A stretch of 35,000 bases of DNA, taken from positions 1 through 35,000 of the forward strand of contig MCFG01000486.1 of assembly GCA_002104895.1 (NCBI GenBank), in the 5' to 3' direction. Below the pieces are notes generated by a model that was not told the origin of the DNA, did not search any database, and saw nothing but the letters and a program-made list of their open reading frames with translations. Shown here piece by piece: positions 9,455 through 24,841 of the stretch. The position numbers and the translations under genes were made by a program. The first letter of the stretch is position 1. Every line of letters starts with the position of its first letter. The DNA comes from Anaeromyces robustus. Lineage: Eukaryota; Neocallimastigomycota; Neocallimastigomycetes; Neocallimastigales; Neocallimastigaceae.

Positions 9455-12452
9455 ATGAAATACAAAATAATATACTTTACATTAATATATATATTATATA
9501 TATGTAAGTATTATATATGTTAATAATTTAATAAAAATTTTTTCTAGTATTAAAAATTGTGTATTTGAAGAAAAATGAAAACTAAAAAAAAATATCATAA
9601 TAATATATATAATTAAATTATTTTTTATTTATAAAAACCAATAGTAAAATGTACAAATGCTATTACTGTTAGGTTTGTTACAAATTCTTATGTTATGTTT
9701 GATGAAGCTTTTCCAATGATGGTTAATAATTTTAATAAATACTCAAAAGAAAAAGAATTAGATATTAATTTAGAAATGACATTATTTTCTGAAACTAATA
9801 CTACTAAAGGTTATATTGATGTTTATTCAACACTTGATTTGGTATCCAAAAAGAATAATAAATATGATTTATTTGCTTATGATGCTCTCTACTTAAGATA
9901 TTTTGCACCTTATTTATTGGAATTAGATGAATGGCTAGATCCTGAATATTTAAATTTATATAATACTGAAGATGTTCTTAGTGTATCAACTTATAATCAT
10001 CATAGATATGGCATTGTAATATATAATATAATATAATATAATATAATATAATATAATATTATATAATTTAATTTAATTTAATTAATTATTTATAAAAATA
10101 ATATAATTAAAGTAATTATATAAAATTTTTTTCTATGATTTAATATTAACTATAATTATACAATCCAAATTATTCTATTTTTTAATAATAATATATTTAT
10201 TTTTAAGCCTATTATTATGATTTATTCTATATTATTTTCAAATAATAATTACCTACAAAAACATAATAGAAAGATACCTAAAACATGGGACCAATTAATT
10301 GATACTGCTAAATATATTATGAAGGAAGAACGTGAAAAATATAATAACACAGATTTATATGGATATAATGGATTTTTCCCAGGTTAATAAATTTATAAAT
10401 TTTATATAAGTATATCTATATATACTTACAATTAAATGATATTATTACAATTAATTTATTAATATAAAGATTTTATTTATTTATTTATTATATACAATAT
10501 AAAGATGGAGAGAATTCATATGCTTCTTTTTATCAATTTCTTGCATCTTATAGAGATAGTAATGATTCACCAATACCTGATCTTAGAAGTCAAAATGCAA
10601 TTGATGCATTAAAAAAAATAAAACAAATGCAAGATGAAATTTCAACAGGTATATGTTATTAAAAAAAAATAATAATAAAAAAAAAGAATATAATATAAAT
10701 TTCTTTAAATATGTATATATGTATATATGTATATTTATTATTTATTTATTTTAAATGTTTTATCAATCTATGATATATATATATATATTGGTACATATAA
10801 ATTAAATAGAAAAAATATTTAGAACTAGTGAAATAGAAACCGTTATGTCTTTAATGTCTGAAAAATTAATATTCGCTGAATTTTGGAGCAGTATGAAAAT
10901 TCCAAATTATACTATAACTTTAATGCCTAGTAGATATGAAAATATGAGTTCGACTATTCTTGGAGGATTTAATATAGGAATTAATAAATACATTCCTGAT
11001 GATAAAAAAAGAGCATCTCTTGAAGTATTAAAATATTTTATTTCTGAAGAAGTTCAAAGTGAAATTATTTTAAAAAAATCAAATTTAATTAGTGCTTTAA
11101 AATCATTATATAAAGATGATGATAGTGAAATTTGTCAACAAATTGTAAAATGTAGTGTAATGAGAGATATTGAAGGTTTTGCAAGACCTAGTTATGAAAT
11201 GAAAAATTATTATGATTATTCAAGTAAAGTTGAAGGTTATCTTCATAAATTTTTAGCTGGAGAAAAAACGGCAGAAGAAACATTAACTAATATTGATGAT
11301 ATAACAAGAATCTATTATTTTTCATGGAAAGATACACTTGGTTCAATTGTAATTTCATGTTTAGTTTGTATTTTTGTACTAATCATAGTTTCAATTGTAC
11401 TTTTATTTATTCCAAAATATCAAAATTATTACAAATTTTTAAGTAAAGATTTATGGCTTATTTATTCTATGGGATCAATACTCATATTATGTTCAGTTTA
11501 TGAATTCTTTGATGAAGTTAAAGTTGGAAAATGTTTATTACGTCATATATTCGTAATTATGGGAACTACAATGGTTTATTCACCATTATTACATAGATTA
11601 ATAGTTAACTTTCCTGAAAAAAATAAATATACTGAATGGGTAAAGAATAATAAATTGATTTTTATTATCTATATAATAGGAATTCAAGTTATACTTACAA
11701 TAGTTGTTGCCATATCAGATACTTTTGTAATCAAAGATTTAATATTTAATTATAATAAAAATTTCAGTGTTTGTAGTGGTAATAGAGATAGTACTGGATT
11801 AACAATATCTTATATTCAATATTTATATGTTGGTATAATTTATTTACTTGTCGCAGTTTTAATTTTTTTGGAATGGAATATAAAAGCCACATACAAAGAT
11901 ATAAGAAATCTTACAATTATTTTAATTATGAATGGCATATCCATAGTATTAATGTTTATTTTACAAATTTTAACTATAAATAATTACATTTTATATAATT
12001 TGTTAAGTATTTTAGTTCTTCTGCCATTTATATTAGTAAATCAAATATACATAATGATTATTAGAGTTTTAATTTCAGAAATGAACAATAAGAATACAGA
12101 AGATGAACAAATAAATGATTTGGTGAAAAACAATAAATTCTCAAATAATAATAATAATAATAATAATATAAAGAAATCTTCCGTTATGTTGAAACCGGAG
12201 AGTGATAGTACGTCAACATCAAAAAAAACAGAAAATTCTAATATAAAAAATAAATACAAATCAAAAATATTATCTTATCATTTTGCAAAAGATTATATTA
12301 CAATAAATGTGAATAATACATCCCAAAATCAATTTAATAATACTTCTCAAAATCAAAATGGAGGATCTCAAAACCAAAATAGTATATCTCAAATTCAATA
12401 TAGTATATCTCAAAATCAGAATACTTCTCAAAGTCAAAACAATTTGCCATAA
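9455..12452 (+). CDS. solute-binding-domain / class C GPCR fusion receptor 1
   Basis: Five-exon model: join 9455-9503, 9645-10015, 10208-10382, 10505-10648, 10810-12452, 793 residues, all introns GT-AG. Exon 1 encodes most of the signal peptide, which ends KCTNA early in exon 2. Residues about 25-415 form a bacterial-type solute-binding domain: FDEAFPMMV, LLELDEWLD, IPKTWDQLIDTA, GYNGFFPDGENSYASFYQF, GGFNIGINKY and LEVLKYFISEEVQ follow the layout of family 1 ABC sugar-binding proteins. Seven hydrophobic helices span about 423-667. A Cys before helix 3 (GKCLLRH) and one in the following outer loop (FSVC) fit the conserved class C GPCR disulfide. The tail (668-793) has an eight-Asn run, Ser/Thr-rich KPESDSTSTSKK, YKSKILSYHFAKD, and Gln/Asn-rich SQNQ repeats. 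Likely a plasma-membrane receptor sensing a small ligand (sugar or peptide, inferred). The start is fixed by the matching 49-nt first exon in all three paralogues. Confidence 0.93.
10018..10062. repeat. (TAATA)n microsatellite at the start of intron 2
   Basis: About eight to nine copies of a five-base ATAAT unit begin directly after the GT donor at 10016. The paralogous introns do not carry this array. Confidence 0.85.
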
Positions 12453-13446
12453 TTTTCATTAATGATCAATATTAAAATTTAAATTTAAATTAATTTTGAA
12501 ATATACTATATTGTGTTATAACTCGAAATAAATAAATATATATATATATATTTAGAAAATTATTATATATATGGTTTTAATGTCACTTTTTATTTAAATT
12601 AAATATGTAAAATATATAATAATAATTAATATTATTTTTTATTTATTTATGAAATAAATTTTATAAAATACTCTTTTTTAATTTTATTTTTGAAAGTGTA
12701 AAATAATAATGAATAATAAAAAATTATAGTTTTTTTTTTTTTAATATTAAAAATAATTATTAAATATTTGTATATAAAACAAATAAATAAATAAATTAAG
12801 AATATTATATAATAAATTTTATAATATATTATTGGTATATCTAATTAAAAAAAAAAAGTATAATAATAACTTAATAATAATAATAATATATTATATTTTA
12901 TGAGAACAAAATATATCATATTGATTAATCTAATTGTAATTATTTAATAAATTTTAATTCGAATATAATATTTTTAAATATGGTTATTAATTTTCAAGGT
13001 TTTATTTCTTTTATTTGAATTTTTGATATGAAAAAACTAAATTTTATTGAATAGTATTTTTTATTCTTAAAACATAAATCGATTTTAGGACGAAAAAAAC
13101 AAAAATATGTCACCGAAAGAATTAATTAATAAAAATATTAATTTAGAAAATCCAATAAGAAATGTTAACAGAGTCAAAACAAACTAATAATGATCATAAC
13201 TTTCCTACCTTATAATATTCCTAGTAAAATTAATATACCTTTATCAAAAATATAAAAAATAATCCTAAATAAAAATATTATTGTATTATTTTTATTAATT
13301 TAATCACTAAACTTTATTTTTTTATTTTGTTTTTATATTACATAAAGATGATATATATATACTTTAATTAATATATTAATTAAAATTTATAAAATATATA
13401 TAAAAAATTATTTAATAAATATAAATAATTTTATAATATATATTAG
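12453..13446. other. A/T-rich intergenic between receptor 1 and the decayed copy
   Basis: Only A/T-rich sequence is seen. A short open stretch from about 13108 (MSPKELINKNINLENPIRNV) is not recognised and ends quickly. No trace of receptor exons 1 or 2 could be found before the decayed exon 3 at 13447. Confidence 0.5.
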
Positions 13447-14975
<1,529 letters not shown>

Positions 14976-16215
14976 CTCATTATTATCTTTGAAATCTATA
15001 ATAATAATCATTACTATTACTATTATTAAACTATCTTTTAACTAATTAATTTTTTAAATAATGATATTAACTTTCAATAGCACATTTATAATTTTTTATA
15101 TTTAAAAGTAAACTTTTTTGAATTGTGAAATTTTTTAATATTTTTAAAACTCAAAAGAAAAAAATTAACCATAAAAAAAAGTAATTTCTTTTTTACTTAG
15201 AAAAGATTAATAATTTTCATAGAGATAATAATGAAAAATCAATAAAAAAATTGTTTTTCATAGAGATAATAATGAAAAATCAATAAAAAAATTGTTTTTC
15301 ATAGAGATAATGATGAAAAATCAATAAAAAAATTTTTTTTTTTTTCATAGAGATAATAATCTAGAAAAACATCTATTAATAATCGTTATTTTTCTATATA
15401 TAATATATAATAAAAAATATACATCTTGATATTTAAATAATATTAATATATAATAATTAAATTGATATTAAATGACTTAACAAATATATATTTATTTTTA
15501 AAATAAATATAATAAATTTATTATATAATTCTGTCAAAAATTATTAAAATACAGTTTTTTGATTTTAAGAAAATTAAAATTTAAAGTTAAAAAGTAAAAG
15601 AATTTAAATTAATCTCTAAAATTTAAAAAAAATGTATTGGTTGTATTAAACATTTATATTTAAATAAAAATTCTACTTGGTAAAATAATAATAAATTAAA
15701 TTAAAATGAAAGTATTATTTTGTTAAGTTAATCAACAACTTTATTAAATGAAAACTTTGTTCTTTGTTATCTTTTGAAAGAATAATAAAAATTTAGGAAT
15801 AATAATATTTCTTAAAATCTATATATTTAGGGATGAGTTGATAAAATTCTATTTATTTTTAATATTATTATACTTTATAAACTTTTCCAAAAAATATAAA
15901 AATATATTTATAAAAATATCAATGAAAACTATATACTTATTTATATTTAAGATTCTTCCTATAATAATGAAATAAAAAAATTTAAAAAAATATATAAAAA
16001 AATAATATGTAGATTTATTTATATTTTTTATTAAATTTTTTTTCATTATACATTTTATAATTTTTTTTCTTTATTTTTGAGTAATAAAGAAAAATTAAAA
16101 AATAAAATAATTATTTTTAATCAATAATTTTCCAAATACTTATATACATACATATATATCATCGAAAGATAAAAATATTATTTTTATTAATTTTTATAAT
16201 ATATATATATATAAA
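14976..16215. other. A/T-rich intergenic with a 41-bp tandem repeat
   Basis: Between the decayed copy and receptor 2. Three and a half copies of TTTTCATAGAGATAATAATG plus about 21 further bases lie at 15214-15360, spaced 41, 41 and 46 bp. The rest is A/T DNA. The 65-codon minus frame at 15849-16046 is Ile/Phe/Tyr/Asn/Lys low-complexity and is not supported as a gene. Confidence 0.65.
15214..15360. repeat. 41-bp tandem repeat, about 3.5 copies
   Basis: The motif TTTTCATAGAGATAATAATG followed by AAAAATCAATAAAAAAATTG repeats at 15214, 15255 and 15296, with a partial fourth copy after a longer T run near 15342. Copies differ at one or two bases. Confidence 0.9.
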
Positions 16216-19078
16216 ATGAATTGCTATATAATTCCCTTTTTCTTTTTATATATTTTATTTATTTGTAAATATAAGTTAAAACCATATATACATTTATCTT
16301 TTTTTTTGTTTTTCGAATATATTAATAAAATTCATGAAAAATGACATATATTAATAATATTCTAATATATTATCTAATATTAACAATAAAAAATAATTAT
16401 TTTTTTTTTTTTTAGTAAAAGTTTCCTATGCAATAAATGTTACGTTTGCTACAAATTCTTATTTTATGTTTGATGAAGCTTTTCCATTGATGGTTAGTAG
16501 ATTCAATGATTACTCATTAAATAAAGGTTTAAATATTACATTACAGATGATTTTATATACAGAATCTAATTCAACTCAAGGTTATGTTGGTGTGGATGCC
16601 ACACTTGATTTAATGAGGAGAAAAAAAAATAAGTATGATTTATTTGCATATGATCCTCTTTATCTAAGGAATTTTTCGCCTTATTTATTAGAATTAGATG
16701 AATGGTTAGATCAAGAACTATTAGATGCATTTTCTGCTAATGATGTTCGAGCTATAACAGATTATAACAATCATCGATATGGCATTGTAATATAAAATAA
16801 AAATATATATATATATATTAATTAATAATATAATATTAAAAAAATTATTATAATATTATATTAAAAATTATATATATAGCCTGTAATTATGATTTATTCT
16901 GTTTTATTCTCAAATACTAGATTATTAAAAAGACATAATAGAAATATACCTAAAACTTGGGACGAATTAATTGATACAGCAAAATTTATTATGAAAGAAG
17001 AAGCGGATAAGTATAATAATACAGAATTAATAGGATATAATGGTTTTTTCCCAGGTTAAAGAAACTAATAATATTATTTATAAATAAAGAAATTCTCTAT
17101 GATTAATTTTACTAATTTTAATATATATGTATATATATATAATAGATGGTGAAAATTCATTTGCTTCTTTTTATCAATTTCTTCTCTCTTATAGAGATGG
17201 TAATGAATCAGAGCCTGATTATAGAAGTCAATATGCTATCGACGCCTTAAATAAATTAAAACAAATGCAAACCGAAATTTCATCATGTAAATTTTTAAAT
17301 AAAAAGAAAATAAATAAAAGATATTTATTTTTAGAATTTTATTAATTAATATATATATATATATATATAAAATAAAAAAAAATATTAAAAATGTTTTTTA
17401 TTAACGAATAGATGAAATATTTAGATCCAGTGAACAGGTTACTTATATGGGTTTAAATTCTGAAACATTATTATTTGCTTGGTTTTGGAGTACTATAAAA
17501 GTTCCAAATTATCAAATAAGTTTATTACCTAACAAGCGTGAAAATATGACATCAACTGTTTTAGGAGGATATAATTTGGGAATTAATAAATATATTGAGG
17601 ATGAAAGAAAATTGGCAGCTATTGAAGTATTAAAATATTTATCATCTGAAGAAATCCAAACTGACATTATTTTAAAAAAATCAAATTTAATCAGTCCTTT
17701 AAAATCATTATATCAAGATGATAATAGTGAAATTTGTAAAAATATTATAAAATGTAGTGTTATGAGAGATATTATAGGTTATTCAAGATCTAATAAAAAT
17801 GTTAAAAATTTTAATGAATATTCAAATAGAGTTGTTGAATATGTTCATAATTTTTTAGCCGAGAAAAATACTGCAGAAGAAGTATTAACTAGTATTGATG
17901 ATATAACAAGAGTTTATTATTTAACAATGAGGAGTACATTAGGTGCACTAATGATTTCACTTTTATTAGTAATTTTTCTATTATATGTAGTTTCAGTAAT
18001 ATTCATATATATTCCAAAATACGAAAAACATTTAAAATTTTTGAGTAAAAATTCATGGTGTATTTATTCTATAGGAACACTTTTAATTTTATGTTCAACT
18101 TTTGAACACTTTAATAATGTTACAGTTACCAAATGTAAATTTCGTCAAATATTTATAAATTTAGGAATTATAATGGTCTATGCACCTATATTATATAGAT
18201 TATTAATTAATCTTCCCGAAATTACGAAATTTACTGAATGGGTAAAGAAAAACAAAATAATAAGTGAATTGATCGTAATATCAATTCAAGGTATATTATC
18301 AATAATTATTTTTGCAACAGATTCTTTTACAGTTAAAGAATTAAATTATAGAAATAATAAAAATTTCAATGTTTGTTATGATAGCGGTAACATTTGGTCA
18401 ATTTTTGTTGTTCTCCAATATTTATATCTTTTGTTTATTTATTTAATTCTTTTAGCTTTAATATTTTTGGAATGGAACATGCAATCGACATATAAAGATG
18501 TTAGAACTTTCACCCTAATTTTAATTATAGATGGAATATCTATATTTTTAATGATTATGTTACAAATATTGACTATAAACAATTATAAACTATACAATAT
18601 ATTAAATATTATAGTTTCTTTGCCAATAGTTATTATGAATCAAATATATTTGTTCATTATAAGAGTTTTATATTTAGAATTTAGTAAAAATGAAACAGAA
18701 GAAGAAAAAATGAATGATTATGTGAAAAATAATAAATATTCGGCAAATAATATAAAGCGTTCATCGGTTATGCAGAAACAAGAAAGTGAAACTGTATCAA
18801 CATCCAAAAAATCAGAATTATCTAATTCTCAAACATCTAGTAAATATAGATCAAAAATTTTGAGTTATCATTATGCTAAAGATCATTATTCAGCTAATAA
18901 TAATAATAATAATAATAATATATCTCAAAATCAATTTAATACCTCTCAAAATCAATTTAATACCTCTCAAAATCAATTTAGTACCTCTCAAAATCAATAC
19001 GTATCACAAAATCAATATGTATCACAAAATCAATATGTATCACAAAATCAACATGTATCACAAAATAACGCTGTATAA
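16216..19078 (+). CDS. solute-binding-domain / class C GPCR fusion receptor 2
   Basis: Five-exon model: join 16216-16264, 16416-16786, 16880-17054, 17146-17286, 17412-19078, 800 residues. Exon lengths 49/371/175 match the paralogues; exon 4 is one codon shorter. The signal peptide ends KVSYA. The solute-binding domain (about 25-415) carries FDEAFPLMV, LLELDEWLD, IPKTWDELIDTA, GYNGFFPDGENSFASFYQF, GGYNLGINKY and IEVLKYLSSEEIQ. Seven helices span about 423-663, with class C Cys residues in TKCKFRQ and FNVC. The tail contains KRSSVMQKQESE, YRSKILSYHYAKD and then a striking repeat block: FNTSQNQ about three times and YVSQNQ about four times. It lies in a head-to-tail array with receptors 1 and 3. 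Ligand unknown; a sugar or other small nutrient is inferred from the binding-domain family. A pure transporter role is unlikely, as there is no permease partner. Confidence 0.93.
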
Positions 19079-20482
19079 AAAAATTTATAACTTCAAGTAA
19101 TTTTTTACATTAAATAGAAATAGATGATTAATTTCAAAATTAATAAATCAATATATATATATATATATATATAATAAAACATAAAAAAATATATTCGTAA
19201 TTTTTTTTTTACTTTAACTTGTATATATAATTATAGGTAATAAAATATCTTATAATCTTATAATATATTTAAAATTTGAATGGCTTATTGATCAATACTT
19301 TATTGTTATACTCATTTTATTACATATTATTATATTTTAAAATTATATTGTCTATATTACATTATCTATCCATAATTAATAAACCAATATATATAATAAA
19401 ACATAAAAAAATATATATGTAATTTTTTTTATTTTAACTTGTATATATAATTATAGGTAATAAAATATCTTATAATCTTATAATATATTTAAAATTTGAA
19501 TGGTTTATTTGACCATTACTTTATTTTTATACTCATTTTATTACATATTTTTATATTTTAAAATTATATTGTCTGTACTATATTATCTATCCATTAAACT
19601 AATTTATTCCATTATACATATATGTAAATAAATTGTATAATTGTATAGAATAGTTATGTAAAATGTTAATGTCACAAGCCATTACCTTTATATTACATTT
19701 TTTATATTCTGTATTTTTACATGAATGAAAAAATTAAAAGGTTGTTTTACATAGAATATAAATTCTTGTTTATAGAATGCTTAACTAAATAATATCTACT
19801 ATGATCTAATTTATTCTAATAAAATCTATGAGAAATATTAAGTTTTATCTCAACTTATTATAAATGATCATTTCTTTTAAAAACTTTTAAAAAATATAAA
19901 TATCTATAAATTTTATTTAGTTTTCATTTTCCATATATATCATGTTGTTAAAATATGAATGTATCGGAAAAATTTCAATTAAATCTCAACCATATTTAAT
20001 TATATATTATTTATTTTATTTAATTATTTAATTTTTATTTATTTATTTACTTATTTTTTTATATATTTAATATTATAAATTATGGATAAAATTTATATAA
20101 ATAAATAACATAATCTATATAGAAATAAAAAATAACTTTTTAAAAGTAAAAAACTCAAAATTTAAAAGCTAAATATATAAAGATTTTTATAAAATGTTAA
20201 TATAAACTTATTTATTGTTCCATAAAAAAATTTTTTTTATAATTTTTTTTTCCTTTTATTTTAAAAAATATAAATAAATAAAATAAAAAAAGTTACCAAT
20301 CTAATATATATTTCTTTAATATATATACATATTTAAACATATTTTATATATATATAAAAACTTTCTATATATTTTTTTATTTAAAAAAAATTAATATAAA
20401 TAAAATGTATTTTTTTTAAATCATTCAATGTAGTTTTTTTTCTTCTAATGAAACATTTTTATTTAAATAATCTATTCAAAAA
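19079..20482. other. A/T-rich intergenic with a direct duplication
   Basis: Apart from the roughly 230-bp direct duplication at 19138-19600, only A/T DNA is seen up to the start of receptor 3. Confidence 0.6.
19138..19600. repeat. tandem direct duplication of about 230 bp
   Basis: Copy 1 (about 19138-19372) and copy 2 (about 19373-19600) share long near-identical tracts, for example ACTTGTATATATAATTATAG then GTAATAAAATATCTTATAAT, and end alike near TATTATCTATCCAT. They differ by scattered substitutions and by the length of a TA run. Confidence 0.9.
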
Positions 20483-21191
20483 ATGAAAAATAAAATTATT
20501 GGTATTTTCCTACTAAATTTTATATTTATATGTAAATATATTTAAAAACATGTTCTTTTTTTTTATATAATATTTTTTATATTTTTTTATGATAAAATAA
20601 AAATAAAAATTTATTTATTAAAAGTAAAATATTTACAATTAATTATTTTCAATTTTTATAAATATATTTAGTAAAAAGTATTAATGCTATAACTCTTAGA
20701 TTTGTAGCAAATTCATATTCTATATTTGATGATGTTTTTCCATTGATGGTTAATGGTTTTAATGCATATTCAAAAGAAAATAATTTAGATATTGATTTAG
20801 AATTAACTTTTTTTTCAGAAGATAATAATACTCAAGGCTATATTGATTTATACGCAACACTTAATTTATTAAAAAAAAAAACTAATAAATATGATATATT
20901 TGCATACGATCCTCTCTATCTAAGGAGTTTTACACCTTATTTAATAGAATTAGATGAATGGGTAGATAAAGAATTATTAGATATATATTCTACTAAAGAA
21001 GTTCTTAATATATCAGTATTTAATAATCATAGATATGGAATTGTATTGTATATATATTAACTTTGATAAATTTTTTATTTTTTATATTATTTTTATTTTA
21101 TAAATATATTGTTAATCATTAATGGATATATAAAAGATAAATATTAATAAATTGTTAAAAAAAAAATTAAGCTTAATAATACTAAATAAAA

Positions 21192-21254
<63 letters not shown>

Positions 21255-21606
21255 TTATTATTATATATTATATATTATATATTTATAAATTAAATATATA
21301 TTAGCCAATAATCCTTTTTTATTCAGTATTATTTTCAAATAGCAATTATTTAAAAAAACATAATAAAGGAATACCTAAAACATGGGATGAATTAATTGAT
21401 ACTGCAAAATATATTTTGAAAGAAGAAAAAGAAAAATATAATAATACAGATTTATATGGATATAATGGTTTTTTTCCAAGTAAATAAACTCTTCTGTATT
21501 TTTTTTTTTTTTTGTTCATTTGTTTGTTTGTTTAATAATTACATATTATATTATGATTATTTCTTTTTTATTATTAATAAAAAAAACTATCATATATTAT
21601 ATAATA

Positions 21607-21638
<32 letters not shown>

Positions 21639-21831
21639 GATGGTGAAAATTCAATGAGTACTTTTTATCAACTTCTTTATTCTTATAGAGATGATATAGA
21701 TTCACCACTTCCGGATATTAAAAGTCAAAATGCAATAGATGCGTTGAATAAAATAAAACAAATACAAAATGAAATATCATCAGGTAAATAGAAAAAAAAA
21801 TTTTTTTTTTATTTATTTCTTAATATTATAT

Positions 21832-21868
<37 letters not shown>

Positions 21869-23454
21869 AAGAAAAATATATATATATATATTTAAATTTT
21901 GTATATCAAATAATAGAATTAATGTTTAGATCTAGTGAAACAAATACTATTACTGCTTTAATGACTGAAAAAATATTATTTTCATTTTTTTGGAGTACTA
22001 TCAAGATTCCGAATTATACTATAACTTTATTACCTAGTAAAAATAGATTTTTAAATTCCACAGTTTATGGAGGATATAATATAGGAATAAATAGAAATAT
22101 CGAGGAAAATAGAAAAAAAGCATCTATTGAAGTATTAAAATATTTTCTTTCTGAAGAAGTTCAAAGAGATATTATTTTAAAAAAATCAGTTTTAGTTAGT
22201 CCTTTAAAATCATTATATCAAGATGATAATAGTGAAATATGTAAAACAGTTGTAAAATGTAGTGCAATGAGAAATGTTAAATGTATTACAAAACCTAGTA
22301 TTGAAATGAATAATTATCTTGATTATTCAAATAAAGTTGTAGATATTATACATGAATTTTTAGCTGGTAAAAAAGAAGTAGAAGAAACATTAACTGATAT
22401 AGATGATATAACAAGAATTTATTTTTTTTCATGGAATGATACGTTTGGTTTAGTTGTCATTTCAATTTTAGGATTTATTTTTTTTTTGTATGTAATTTCA
22501 ATAATATTTTTATTTATTCCAAAATTTCAAAAGTATTTCATATTTTTTGAGAAAGAATTATGGTTGATTTATTCTCTGGGATCATTTCTAATATTATGTT
22601 CAATATTTGAATATTTTAATAAACCATCTATTAATAAATGCACATTACGTCATACCTTTATAAATATTGGAAATGCAATGATTTATTCTCCATTATTTTA
22701 TAGATTATTAATTAATTTTCCTGAAGTATCTAAATTTATAGAATGGGTAAAGAAAATTAGAATAGCATTGGTTTTATTTTTTATAATAATACAAATTCTA
22801 TTATCATTTGTTGTTGATATACTACATACTTATAAAATAGAAGTTGTATATGCTCAAAAAAATTATAGTATTTGTGGTAGAAATAATAATATTGGATCAA
22901 AAATAGTAATAATTCAATATTTATTTAATATATTTTTATATATATCTATTGGAATTTTGATATTTTTGGAATGGAATATAGAAGAAACATTTAATGATAT
23001 AAGAAATTTTACATTTTCTATAATTATTGATGCAATTTCAATATTATTAATAATAATAATAAAAATAATAGATTTTAAAGATTATATAATGGTTAACTTT
23101 TTAGATATTTTTATTAATATACTGTTTGTATTAACAAATCAAATATATATAGTATGTATAAGAGTGTTAATATTAAAGTATAGTAAAAAAAAGGGTATAG
23201 AAGAAAAATTAATTGATAATTTACTTAAATTTAATGAATCTCCAAGCAAAGATATAAAATGTATATCAATAAATTCTAAACCAGATATTGAAAGTACTTT
23301 TTCAAAAACTTCTGATTATTCAACTCTAACAAAAAAAATATATAAATCAAAAATATTAAATTATCATTATTCACAAAAACAAAGTATATCATCTTATGCA
23401 AATAGTGAAGCATCACAAAGTCAAGCACGAACGCCTAATTCCAATTTCATTTAA
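20483..23454 (+). CDS. solute-binding-domain / class C GPCR fusion receptor 3
   Basis: Five-exon model: join 20483-20531, 20672-21042, 21305-21479, 21640-21783, 21917-23454, 758 residues. Exon lengths 49/371/175/144 equal those of receptor 1. The signal peptide ends SINA. The binding domain has FDDVFPLMV, LIELDEWVD, IPKTWDELIDTA, GYNGFFPNGENSMSTFYQL, GGYNIGINRN and IEVLKYFLSEEVQ. Seven helices span about 425-663, with Cys residues in NKCTLRH and YSIC. The tail keeps YKSKILNYHY but lacks the SQNQ repeat block and ends SQSQARTPNSNFI. It is the most divergent of the three. Intron 3 ends in a long poly-A run directly before the acceptor AG (21638-21639), unlike the usual pyrimidine tract. A longer open frame reading through intron 4 is an artefact. 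Confidence 0.92.
21191..21260. repeat. (ATT)n microsatellite in intron 2 of receptor 3
   Basis: About 20 ATT units followed by TTATTATATATTATATATTA, all within the 262-bp intron at 21043-21304. The array explains why this intron is longer than those of the paralogues. Confidence 0.9.
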
Positions 23455-23548
23455 AATGATTTTATATCATAAAATGTTTTTGATTATTATCATAAACTTA
23501 ATAAAAAAAAAAAGAAAATTATAATAGTTATATAATATTACAAATAAA

Positions 23549-23584
<36 letters not shown>

Positions 23585-24068
23585 CTTATTATTATTTTTT
23601 TTTTAGTCATTTTCATATATATATGATTAAAAATAAAATAAAATAATAAATATATATTATTTATGTAATAAAAAAAAAATAAAGATTAAAATATGAAATA
23701 CTTAATATTAAAAGATAAGAAAAGTTTATAAATGAGCATTATAATAATAAAAAATTATATATAAAAGTTATTACTTAAAAATGCAATATTAATACTTAAT
23801 ATTATATATAAATTATTTTATTATGTATATTGTAATAAATTAATATTAAAAAATTTATTTCAAAAGAATTATAAAAAAAAAAAAGTAATAAAACTATTAA
23901 AAATAAAATAAAAATAATAAGCAAAACATTTTTATCTGAATTATGAGAAAAAAAAATGTAAATATTATATAAATATATAAAACTATTATTTAGAAAAATG
24001 AATTATAATAAAATTAATTAATAAAGAAAAGAAAAAAGAAAGTAATAAATTTTATTACAGATATTAAA

Positions 24069-24107
<39 letters not shown>

Positions 24108-24118
24108 AACATTATAAA
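23455..24118. other. A/T-rich intergenic
   Basis: 3' flank of receptor 3. Contains a short TTTTC array near 23551-23573 and a poly-A run of about 37 bases near 24068-24105. No gene seen. Confidence 0.6.
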
Positions 24119-24799
24119 TAATAATGGATAATACTGGAAGGTATAAAATAAAGACAATAAATTCATATTAGCCTTTTATTCCATATAGATAATTAAAAAC
24201 AGTGTAGTTAAAAATTATATTTCTATCTTGTTCATTTTTTTTTTTTTTTAAACTAAAAGAAGAGAATACGATTCCATGTTTTTTGTTTATTATAGTTATT
24301 AATACATTTAGATTTAGTACATAAAATAAAATAAATTAGATTAAAAAAAAAAAAAAAATACTACCTAAAAAATCTATAACATATATTTAATATAAAGAAA
24401 AATATAATTATAATTATTTCATAATTATAATTTCAGTGTAGGGTACTATTCGGATTTTACTCCTCACTAAATGGTAAAATAATAAAAAACAAATAAGTAA
24501 CATCTGAATTAAAGATAGTGTAGTGTCCACTAAACTCTCCCTTAGATAATCGTCATCATTTCTAATAAAAGAAGATGACTCCGAAGACTCTGTGGTTGAA
24601 ATAATATCGCGATTCGAGATATTATTATTATGTTTTATCGATTCGACGTCGACACTCCTGGTCTTAAAGGGTGTTGATATAGGTACTTATAGTAAGAGTT
24701 TCTAACATAGCTATACTTTTTATCCAAAGAGATATTATCAATATTCTTAAGTAATGATTTTTTAATGTTAAAAGAGTCGATACACCAATATTATTAAGT

Positions 24800-24841
<42 letters not shown>

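Noticed and set aside
15214-15360. Regularly spaced repeats as a CRISPR-like array
   Set aside because: The units are contiguous tandem copies without unique spacers, and the context is eukaryotic.
15849-16046. 65-codon minus-strand frame
   Set aside because: Ile/Phe/Tyr/Asn/Lys only, as expected of chance frames in A/T DNA; no recognisable domain.
21456-21791. Frames reading through introns 3 and 4 of receptor 3 as alternative protein ends
   Set aside because: Conserved exon lengths and phases in the paralogues place introns there. The extra residues are translations of poly-A and poly-T.
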